Positions 1 through 5,680 of a DNA stretch of 5,680 nt are shown here, piece after piece; position 1 is the first letter of the stretch; each line of letters starts with the position of its first letter. The DNA is from Parvularculaceae bacterium UBA4496 (GTDB lineage: Bacteria; Pseudomonadota; Alphaproteobacteria; Caulobacterales; Parvularculaceae). A program made the translations under genes and the position numbers. The stretch is taken from positions 23,381 to 29,060 of the forward strand of contig DGNI01000064.1 of assembly GCA_002388885.1 (NCBI GenBank), given 5' to 3'. The notes beneath the pieces were generated by a model. It was not told the origin of the DNA. It saw only the letters and a program-made list of their open reading frames with translations, and did no database searches.

Positions 1-357
1 GTCGATAATGAAAGCGGGCGCCTCATCCCCGGCGCGGTTGTCGCGGTGTCGACGACGGCGGAGGGTGAACCGGCGGTGGCTGCGCCCGGACTTGCCGTGC
101 AATGGGATCGCGCCGGCGCGTATGTGTGGCGTCGCAACGAGGATGGCGTTGCGGAACGTGCAGGCCTTGTCATCCTGCAGCGTACGGATGAAGTCGTTCT
201 TGTCGAGGGCGAGCTGAAGCCGGGAGACGTCATTGTATCCGAGGGAGCCGACAGGGTGCGCAGCGGCATATCGTTGCCACGTCTGGAACGGCACGAACGT
301 GAAAGCGCCGGTGCAGCGAGCGTCTCCTCGCATGGCGCCGCAGGCGGCGAGGAATAG
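1..357 (+). CDS. RND efflux periplasmic adaptor subunit (HlyD/MFP family), C-terminal part
   Basis: The frame is open from the first base of the window, so the start lies upstream. The 118 visible residues are the end of a membrane fusion protein, which links an inner-membrane RND pump to an outer-membrane channel through the periplasm. The first residues, NESGRLIPGAVVAV, match the end of the family's beta-barrel domain (usual form: dG.LrPGm.v.V). The next part, roughly residues 30-95, fits the membrane-proximal domain: an AVQWD strand, GAYVWRR, then ELKPGDVIVSEGADRVRSG, the usual 'L..Gd.VV.eG...lr.G' ending. A polar, Ala/Gly/Ser-rich tail of about 20 residues follows and looks disordered. 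The stop is TAG at 355-357. The permease gene begins 2 bp later on the same strand, so the pair is almost certainly co-transcribed and translationally coupled. A GTG at 46 could be mistaken for a start, but homology continues upstream of it. The transported substrate cannot be told from this end. Confidence 0.9.
   Translation, partial: VDNESGRLIPGAVVAVSTTAEGEPAVAAPGLAVQWDRAGAYVWRRNEDGVAERAGLVILQRTDEVVLVEGELKPGDVIVSEGADRVRSGISLPRLERHERESAGAASVSSHGAAGGEE
349..354 (+). promoter_or_regulatory. Ribosome binding site for the RND permease GTG start
   Basis: GAGGAA lies 5 nt before the GTG at 360, inside the last codons of the adaptor gene. It supports GTG 360 as the start, since the next in-frame Met is about 149 residues into the protein and would remove the first transmembrane segment. 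The adaptor stop codon lies between this site and the GTG, an arrangement typical of translational coupling. Confidence 0.65.
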
Positions 358-359
358 GC

Positions 360-3300
360 GTGGCTGAAAGTAACGCGTCAATACCCGATGGCGGCGGCTT
401 TGTCGGCACGTTCATTCAAAGGCCTATCCTTGCGGCGGTCTTGAGCCTGCTTATCATCATCGCGGGACTTGCTGCATTTTCCGGCGTAGAGGTGCGCGAA
501 TTGCCGGATGTCGATCAGCCGGTGGTTTCAATAGACACGAATTACCCGGGGGCGACGCCGGAAACGGTCGACGCGGAAGTCACGGCAATCATCGAAGGCG
601 CCGTCGCGCAGGTCGAAGGCATTCAGAATATTTCATCATCGTCAGGCTTTGGCGACAGCGACGTCACGCTTGAATTTTCATCGTCTATTAACATCGACAT
701 TGCTGCGACGGATGTTCAGAACGCGATCTCTTCCGTAATCGATGAGTTGCCGGAAGAGATTGAGCTTCCGCGCGTGCGCAAGGCGGATTCGAACGGGTCG
801 GCCATGATGCGCCTCAGCGTTTCCAGCACTGAAATGGACCCCGGCGATCTTGCGCGCCTCGTGGATGATGTGGTCGTGCCTCGTCTGCAAGGCGTCGAAG
901 GCGTGGCGCAGGCCGATTCCTACGGCGTGCGCAATAAACTGATCCGCATCAGGGTGCGCCCGGTTTCGCTGGCGGCGCGGGGATACACGGTGGAAGATGT
1001 CGCGCGGCTCGCCGCAACCGCCGCACAATCGACGCCGAGTGGGCGTCTCAGAAGCGATACGCAGCAAATTCTTATTCGCGCCGAAGCGCCGGCGACGACG
1101 CCCGAAGCGATTGCACCGCTGCGTCTCGACAATCAGACGCGTCTTTCGGACGTCGCTGTTGTGGAATGGGGATATCAAGCCGAAACAAGGACATCGCGTG
1201 TTGACGGCAATCCCGGCATCGGCATTGGCATCGTTCGGCAGGCGCAGTCGAATACGATGGCGGTTTCCGCCGGCGTGCGCAAAGCGGTTGATGATCTGAA
1301 CCGCTCCCTCCCGCAGAATGTCGAGGTTACCGTTCGAACAGACGATTCCATTTTTATTTCCGAAGCGGTTCGCGAAGTCTTCAAGAGCCTCCTGCTGGCT
1401 ACAGGCGTTGTCGTCTTAGTGATTTTCCTGTTTTTGCGTTCCGTGCGGGCGACGATGATCCCAGCAGTGACGATACCGATTTCTCTCCTCGGCACGGTCG
1501 CCGCAATTTATCTTGCTGGATTTTCCATCAACCTGATTACCCTGCTTGCCCTTGTCATGGCTGCCGGCCTCGTTGTCGATGATGCAGTGGTTGTGACCGA
1601 AAACATTCAGCGATGGCGGGCAAAAGGCGCCGGCAAGCGCGCCGCCGCCGTGGTTGGAACGCGCGAGATCGTTTTCGCCGTGCTGGCGACGACGGCGACA
1701 TTGGCCGCGGTGTTTATTCCTATCTCGTTCCTTCCAGGGCAGGCCGGACGCCTGTTTTCGGAATTCGGCTTTGTGATGGCGTTCGCTGTCATGGTTTCGT
1801 CTTTCGTGGCGCTGACTTTGTGTCCTGTGTTGACGGTACGCCTCGGGCGTGAACACCGCGAGGAAATGGATCATGTGGGCGAAAATGACTCAAAACCCGA
1901 CGGGCCTCTAGCAAAAGTCTATGGGCCCGCTTTGCGCTTCGTGCTGTCGCGGCCTGCGTTGATTTCCGTCGTTGCTCTCATATTCGCTGCGGGCGCGCTC
2001 GTCGCGTTCAAGGTGGTGCCGAGCGAGTTGACGCCGGAAGAAGATCGCGGCCGCGTTTTCATGATGGTCTTTCCGCAGGAAGGCGCGAGCTTCGATTACC
2101 TCGATCTCAAAGTGCTCGAGATTGAGCAGCGCCTGGAAACGCTGGTCGACGAAGGTATCGGCGAATCTGTTGTCTCGATCAACGGCGCCTGGGGCGGGAA
2201 CCGTTCCTTTGTCGTGTTGACCTTGCCAGACTGGAGCGAACGCGATTTCACGCAACAGGATGTCGAGGCGCGTATTCGCGGGCTGGTCGGCGACATACCT
2301 GGCGTCTCCGTGATCGTCCGCAGCGGCAACTCTCTTGGCATTCGCGGCGCCGGACAGGGGTTGAGATTCGCCGTTGTCGGCGATGATTATGGCGTCGCGG
2401 CGGATGGCGCAGACGCCATGGCGGCGCGGATGATGGAATCGCCGTTGTTCGCCGATGTGCGTACAGATTTCCAGACATCACAGCCGCAGGTTCGCATCAA
2501 TATCGACCGTGAAGCGGCGACGGCGCTCGGCGTATCGATCTCGGCGATCACACGCACCGTGCAGGTGCTTGCTGATGAATATCGCGCCGCACAGGTTTTT
2601 GTCGGCGACGACATTATCAACATCATGATGTCAGGCGCCGGCGAACCGGTGAATGATCCGACCGACCTCGCCAACATATTCTTGCGCGCGAGCAACGGTG
2701 ATTTCGTGTCCTTGTCATCGCTTGCATCCGTGGAAGAAGTCGCTGTGGCGTCGGAGCTCGCGCGAGAGCAAAGGCGCCGTGCCGTGCCCGTATCGGCGGA
2801 ATTGGCGACAGGCGTGCCGTTGGGCGAAGCTGTCGTCGCGATGCAGGCTATCGCCGACGAGACGCTTGAAGGCAATTTATCCGTGACGCTGCTCGGCGAA
2901 GCGAAGGTCTTGCAGGACTCCAATCGCTCGACCCTGCTTGTGTTCGGATTCGCCGGGTTGATCGTGTTTCTTGTTCTGGCGGCGCAATTTGAAAGCTTCG
3001 TCAGTTCATTAATCATTATGGTGACGGTGCCATTCGGTCTGGCCGCCGCTATTTATGCGATCATGCTGACGGGCGGATCGATAAACTATTACAGCCAAAT
3101 CGGGCTGGTGCTTTTGATCGGCATCATGGCGAAGAACGGCATTCTTATTGTCGAATTCGCCAATCAGCAGCGCGACAAGGGCCTTTCCGTTCGCGATGCG
3201 GTTGAAACTGCCGCCATGGTGCGACTACGCCCGGTTTTGATGACGGCGATTTCGACGTTGCTTGCTAGCCTGCCGCTTATTTTAGGGTCTGGCGCCGGCG

Positions 3301-3473
3301 CCGAAAGCCGCGCCGCCCTTGGCTGGGTGATCTTCGGCGGCCTTGGTTTCGCAACAATATTCACGCTGTTCCTGACGCCGGTTTCGTTCCTGATATTCGC
3401 ACGGCTCTCCAGGCCGCGCGCGGCCGAAGGTCAAAAGGTCGCTGAAGAACTGGCGAACGCCCCTGTGCGCTAG
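360..3473 (+). CDS. RND multidrug efflux permease, AcrB/HAE-1 family
   Basis: This is the inner-membrane, proton-driven pump subunit of a tripartite efflux system. At 1037 residues it is full length (AcrB is 1049). It shows the family layout: TM1 at about residues 21-40, a periplasmic porter loop at about 41-340, TM2-6 at about 341-492, TM7 at about 531-551, a second large periplasmic loop at about 552-855, and TM8-12 at about 856-1013. The proton-relay residues are present: adjacent Asp407-Asp408 in GLVVDDAVVVTENIQ (TM4), Lys925 in GIMAKNGILIVEFANQ (TM10), and Arg955 and Thr962 in RLRPVLMT (equivalent to AcrB Arg971 and Thr978). The pump therefore looks active. The adaptor gene precedes it in the same operon. 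No outer-membrane factor follows, because the next gene is convergent and only 6 bp away, so the channel must be encoded upstream or elsewhere. The start is GTG with a GAGGAA Shine-Dalgarno 5 nt before it. The hydrophobic/amphiphilic efflux (HAE-1) assignment is firm, because the paired Asp pattern argues against the heavy-metal (CusA-like) branch. The actual substrates are unknown. Confidence 0.96.
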   Translation: MAESNASIPDGGGFVGTFIQRPILAAVLSLLIIIAGLAAFSGVEVRELPDVDQPVVSIDTNYPGATPETVDAEVTAIIEGAVAQVEGIQNISSSSGFGDSDVTLEFSSSINIDIAATDVQNAISSVIDELPEEIELPRVRKADSNGSAMMRLSVSSTEMDPGDLARLVDDVVVPRLQGVEGVAQADSYGVRNKLIRIRVRPVSLAARGYTVEDVARLAATAAQSTPSGRLRSDTQQILIRAEAPATTPEAIAPLRLDNQTRLSDVAVVEWGYQAETRTSRVDGNPGIGIGIVRQAQSNTMAVSAGVRKAVDDLNRSLPQNVEVTVRTDDSIFISEAVREVFKSLLLATGVVVLVIFLFLRSVRATMIPAVTIPISLLGTVAAIYLAGFSINLITLLALVMAAGLVVDDAVVVTENIQRWRAKGAGKRAAAVVGTREIVFAVLATTATLAAVFIPISFLPGQAGRLFSEFGFVMAFAVMVSSFVALTLCPVLTVRLGREHREEMDHVGENDSKPDGPLAKVYGPALRFVLSRPALISVVALIFAAGALVAFKVVPSELTPEEDRGRVFMMVFPQEGASFDYLDLKVLEIEQRLETLVDEGIGESVVSINGAWGGNRSFVVLTLPDWSERDFTQQDVEARIRGLVGDIPGVSVIVRSGNSLGIRGAGQGLRFAVVGDDYGVAADGADAMAARMMESPLFADVRTDFQTSQPQVRINIDREAATALGVSISAITRTVQVLADEYRAAQVFVGDDIINIMMSGAGEPVNDPTDLANIFLRASNGDFVSLSSLASVEEVAVASELAREQRRRAVPVSAELATGVPLGEAVVAMQAIADETLEGNLSVTLLGEAKVLQDSNRSTLLVFGFAGLIVFLVLAAQFESFVSSLIIMVTVPFGLAAAIYAIMLTGGSINYYSQIGLVLLIGIMAKNGILIVEFANQQRDKGLSVRDAVETAAMVRLRPVLMTAISTLLASLPLILGSGAGAESRAALGWVIFGGLGFATIFTLFLTPVSFLIFARLSRPRAAEGQKVAEELANAPVR

Positions 3474-3479
3474 GCGATA

Positions 3480-4712
3480 TCAACGCACTTCTGCGGAATT
3501 TTTTTCCACCGATTCCTGAAAATCACGCGCGATGCCGGCGGCGAGCGTTATCAGGTCGCCGGATCCGCCGGTAAAAGAATTGCCGCATACGGCGACAGAG
3601 ATTCCAAAATCCGGCGTCAGCAGAAGGCCGCATTCAGAGCCGGCCGCCGTGCCGCCATGATGGATGATGGCCACAATATTTTCTGTGTCGCGTGGATATG
3701 TCATTCCGCCGATGCGCCAGCCAAGCGCATATTGCTGAGGGTTCAGTTCACCGTTCTTCAGTTTGCGCGGCCTTGTCATCGTGTCGAAGACGTCTTGGTC
3801 GAGATAATCCATGCGCAAAAGGGCGTCTCCGAAGCGTGCGAGATCAGTTGGAGTTGAAAGAAAACCCCCGCCCGCCCATTTATAACTGCTGTTGGTTGGC
3901 GGCGATGGGGTGACGCCCAGACGGCGTAAAAAGCTCATGTAATCTTTTGTTCGGCGCTCATTCGGTTGCGATTTTTGATCCGCTTCCGTGTTGTTCAACG
4001 AAAGCGGCCTGAACAGCGTTTCGTCCATCAACTGCAGGAACGGTTTTTCTGTCGCCTGTTCAAGCACAAAGGCGACCAGCGAATATCCAAATGTGCTGTA
4101 CCGAAATGAAGTATCCGCGCTGAACAACAAGGGGTCTTCGATAAATATCGAAAGCCCCTCTTCAACAGTCTTAAACTCCTTGTTGAGCGCGTTTTCCGTG
4201 AACGCCGGCGGCGTGAAAGCAAATTCGTAGTGACGCACGCCCGCCTGGTGTGACAAGAGTTGCCGGAGAGTTATGTCATTGTAATGCGCCGGCAATTTTG
4301 ACGTGTATGTCGAAATCGGCGTATCCAGATCAATGACGCCGTTCTCCACGAGCTTCATCGTTGCTGCGGCTGTCAGCGTTTTTGATATGCTGCCGATAGG
4401 ATAGAGCGTATCCCCATCCGCAAGCGTTAGATTCTTCAGATCCGCATATCCGATAGATTCGGCCCAGAGATTTTCGCCATTCCGAAAAACACTGACGGAA
4501 AGTGATGGATAAAAATTATCCGACCTGGTTTTTAGAAAGCGGGATTGCGACGTACCGATCGCCTCAGCGAAAACGCTGCTGTCTTTTGTAGAGACGCGAT
4601 GCTCAGACGTATAAAGGTCAGGGATAGATTCGCGAATGGCGGCTAGAAATAAAACGCCGCCTACAATCAACGCAAGAAGAAGGGCGATGGTGTATTTCAG
4701 AATCCGGAACAT
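3480..4712 (-). CDS. Membrane-anchored serine hydrolase, beta-lactamase/LACTB-like family
   Basis: This 410-residue protein belongs to the serine beta-lactamase-like (class C/AmpC-PBP fold) hydrolases. Known members include D-aminopeptidases, D,D-peptidases, esterases and the peptidase-like LACTB. Residues about 7-25 form one hydrophobic segment after Arg3 and Lys6, with no lipobox Cys. An N-terminal anchor with the catalytic domain in the periplasm is therefore likely. The active-site motifs are visible: S108-I-S-K111 (nucleophile and general base, in PIGSISKTLTAA), Y205-S-T in FRYSTFGYSLV (LACTB proteins carry YST where many relatives have YxN), and H351-H-G-G in place of the KTG box. LLSHQAGVRHYE (about 152-163) and GGGFLSTPTDLARFG (about 281-295) are further family signatures. 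True beta-lactamase activity is not implied, and the substrate is unknown. The ATG at 4712 keeps the anchor intact. Its Shine-Dalgarno is poor: AGG 9 nt upstream, inside an inverted repeat. It lies 115 bp downstream of rpoH on the same strand and converges on the efflux operon. Its 5' half is less GC-rich than its neighbours, from counting a few lines by eye. Confidence 0.92.
   Translation of the reverse strand: MFRILKYTIALLLALIVGGVLFLAAIRESIPDLYTSEHRVSTKDSSVFAEAIGTSQSRFLKTRSDNFYPSLSVSVFRNGENLWAESIGYADLKNLTLADGDTLYPIGSISKTLTAAATMKLVENGVIDLDTPISTYTSKLPAHYNDITLRQLLSHQAGVRHYEFAFTPPAFTENALNKEFKTVEEGLSIFIEDPLLFSADTSFRYSTFGYSLVAFVLEQATEKPFLQLMDETLFRPLSLNNTEADQKSQPNERRTKDYMSFLRRLGVTPSPPTNSSYKWAGGGFLSTPTDLARFGDALLRMDYLDQDVFDTMTRPRKLKNGELNPQQYALGWRIGGMTYPRDTENIVAIIHHGGTAAGSECGLLLTPDFGISVAVCGNSFTGGSGDLITLAAGIARDFQESVEKNSAEVR
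3484..3505 (+). terminator. Possible weak intrinsic terminator for the efflux operon
   Basis: A short hairpin (CGCA, loop CTTC, TGCG; 3484-3495) is followed three bases later by a run of seven T (3499-3505). It lies 10 nt after the permease stop, inside the 3' end of the convergent hydrolase gene. The stem is only 4 bp, so termination may be weak or may depend on Rho. An alternative 5-bp stem (GTGCG 3465-3469 with CGCAC 3484-3488) exists but sits too far from the T-run. No comparable signal was found for the opposite strand. Confidence 0.25.
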
Positions 4713-4748
4713 TTACGAATACCTGCGTAGTCTTACAGGTTTGCGTAA
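4713..4748 (-). promoter_or_regulatory. 36-bp inverted repeat with a lux-box-like core, upstream of the hydrolase
   Basis: On the + strand the arms are TTACGAATACCTG (4713-4725) and CAGGTTTGCGTAA (4736-4748), separated by 10 nt. Each arm matches the reverse complement of the other at 11 of 13 positions. The central 20 bp (4721-4740), ACCTGCGTAGTCTTACAGGT, has the ACCTG-N10-CAGGT form of lux/las boxes bound by LuxR-family dimers. By hand it matches the Vibrio fischeri lux box, and the lasB operator, at about 14 of 20 positions each (reference sequences recalled from memory). The outer end abuts the ATG at 4712, and the core ends 8 nt before it. The right arm, in the gene's own direction, contains the only AGG that could serve as ribosome binding site. 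It may be a DNA operator, probably repressing at this position, or an mRNA hairpin over the start. No luxR or luxI gene is in the window. The repeat itself is certain; its function is inferred. Confidence 0.45.
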
Positions 4749-4827
4749 AGCGATGCTGCTGTCTTGAACGATTTTGACCTGTCCGGTTTTAAGTTCGCCT
4801 TGATACTGTCTTAAAAAGCACTGCCAC

Positions 4828-5680
4828 TTACCTTAGGTCAGCCTCAACCGTCTCCGCAGGCCTTGCGCGCGCTTCCTTGTCCATGCGCTTCATGGCCTTT
4901 TGCAATTTTTCAAAGGCGCGCACCTCAATCTGGCGCACGCGTTCGCGTGATACATTATAAACCTGGCTTAGTTCCTCCAGCGTTGCGGGGTTATCCTTAA
5001 GCCGGCGCTCTGTCAGAATGTGCTGCTCGCGCTCGTTGAGGGTTTCAAGCGCCCGTTCCAGAAGCCCCATGCGCATGTCGTACTCGTCTTCCTGCGCAAG
5101 TTTTGTTTCCGGGTTGACGGCGTTGTCGTCGACGAGCCAGTCCTGCCACTCGCCGCCGCCGTCAGCATCTTTGCTCATGGGCGCGTTGAGCGAGGCTTCG
5201 CCGCCGGACATGCGCCGGTTCATGGAAACGACGTCGTCATGGGTAACGCCGAGCTTGGTGGCGATATGTTCAACTTGATCCGGGTGCAGATCGCCTTCAT
5301 CGACGGCGTCGATCTGACCTTTGATTTTGCGCAAGTTAAAAAACAGTTTTTTCTGCGCCGCCGTCGTGCCGATTTTCACCAGGCTCCATGAGCGCAGGAT
5401 GTATTCCTGGATCGAAGCGCGGATCCACCACATGGCGTAGGTGGCGAGACGGAAGCCTTTTTCCGGGTCGAAACGCTTGACCGCCTGCATCAGGCCGACA
5501 TTGCCTTCGGAAATGACCTCGCCGATCGGCAAGCCGTAGCCGCGATAGCCCATGGCGATCTTCGCAACGAGCCTCAGATGCGAGGTGATCAGCTTCTGCG
5601 CCGCGTCGGGGTCCTCATGCTCGGCAAACCGTTTCGCCAGCATATATTCCTCATCCTTTTCCAGCATCGGAAACTTGCGG
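4828..5680 (-). CDS. rpoH: RNA polymerase heat-shock sigma factor RpoH (sigma-32), N-terminus outside window
   Basis: RpoH directs RNA polymerase to heat-shock and protein-quality-control promoters. The 283 visible codons run to the window edge. The frame continues upstream of the Met at 5667 as RKFP, giving RKFPMLEKDEEYMLAKR, the conserved region 1.2 of alphaproteobacterial RpoH (usually ..IRKFPML..EEYMLAKR). That Met is therefore internal, and roughly 20 residues are missing, judging from the family. Numbered from that Met, region 2 spans about 26-98, with LRLVAKIAMGYRGYGLPI, SEGNVGLMQAV and RLATYAMWWIRASIQEYI for core binding and -10 recognition. The RpoH box QKKLFFNLR is at 105-113 and separates this protein from RpoD and RpoS. 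Region 4 lies at about 201-260; its helix-turn-helix, TLEELSQVYNVSRERVRQIE (229-248), contacts the -35 element. A short charged tail follows, and the stop is TAA at 4830-4828. No convincing terminator follows in the 115-bp gap, so some read-through into the hydrolase gene is possible. The promoter is outside the window. Confidence 0.97.
   Translation of the reverse strand, partial: RKFPMLEKDEEYMLAKRFAEHEDPDAAQKLITSHLRLVAKIAMGYRGYGLPIGEVISEGNVGLMQAVKRFDPEKGFRLATYAMWWIRASIQEYILRSWSLVKIGTTAAQKKLFFNLRKIKGQIDAVDEGDLHPDQVEHIATKLGVTHDDVVSMNRRMSGGEASLNAPMSKDADGGGEWQDWLVDDNAVNPETKLAQEDEYDMRMGLLERALETLNEREQHILTERRLKDNPATLEELSQVYNVSRERVRQIEVRAFEKLQKAMKRMDKEARARPAETVEADLR

Noticed and set aside
1416..1874. 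152-residue open frame on the minus strand inside the permease gene
   Set aside because: It is antisense to a strongly conserved gene, and its product is rich in His, Arg and Gln as expected from reverse frames of GC-rich DNA. It has no recognisable domain. The other antisense frames at 678-1178, 1908-2255 and 2387-3016 are rejected for the same reasons.
3412..3425. Perfect 14-bp palindrome GGCCGCGCGCGGCC near the end of the permease gene
   Set aside because: It encodes ordinary Arg/Pro/Ala codons in the C-terminal tail. It has no T-run after it on either strand, so it does not make a terminator, and GC-rich coding DNA produces such runs easily.
4759..4812. Direct repeat CTGTCTT at 4759-4765 and 4806-4812 in the rpoH-hydrolase gap
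   Set aside because: Seven bases repeated twice 47 bp apart is weak evidence, and no third copy or promoter geometry supports a binding-site array.
4749..4827. Possible sigma-70-type promoter for the hydrolase (TTCAAG with TTTACG or TAAGAC; TTAAAA with CAAAAT)
   Set aside because: Each pair has the wrong spacing (13, 27 or 10 nt) and poor consensus matches. No heat-shock-type promoter was seen either, so no promoter is called.
4806..4830. Terminator for rpoH from the T5 run just after its stop codon
   Set aside because: Only a 3-bp AAG/CTT stem can form before the T-run, too weak to support an intrinsic terminator.
5020..5391. 123-residue open frame on the plus strand inside rpoH
   Set aside because: It lies entirely opposite conserved rpoH regions 3-4, has no family resemblance, and no initiation site of its own was evident. 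It is a frame shadow.

Overview
The window looks like chromosomal DNA from an alphaproteobacterium. The clearest evidence is a heat-shock sigma factor of the alphaproteobacterial RpoH type, with the diagnostic QKKLFFNLR box. Base composition is moderately GC-rich and the genes are tightly packed. The genus cannot be fixed from the sequence alone.

Layout: positions 1-357 (+) hold the C-terminal end of a periplasmic adaptor (membrane fusion protein), cut by the left edge of the window. Two bases later, a complete RND efflux permease of the AcrB/HAE-1 type starts at a GTG (360-3473, +). The two form one operon and would make the periplasmic and inner-membrane parts of a tripartite export pump. 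No outer-membrane channel gene follows. The permease ends 6 bp from the end of a convergent gene (3480-4712, -), which encodes a membrane-anchored serine hydrolase of the beta-lactamase/LACTB-like fold. After a 115-bp gap comes rpoH (4828 to beyond the right edge, -), on the same strand as the hydrolase and upstream of it. The rpoH 5' end is outside the window.

The most interesting non-coding signal is in the 115-bp gap, directly in front of the hydrolase. It is a 36-bp inverted repeat (4713-4748) with 13-nt arms matching at 11 of 13 positions. Its core, at 4721-4740, reads ACCTG-N10-CAGGT, the form of a lux box bound by LuxR-type quorum-sensing regulators. It ends 8 nt before the hydrolase ATG and includes the only Shine-Dalgarno-like bases, which suits repression or RNA-level control better than classical activation.

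The sequence shows no wholly new multi-gene system. The genes are recognisable families, and the new element is the possible quorum-type or structural control of the hydrolase.
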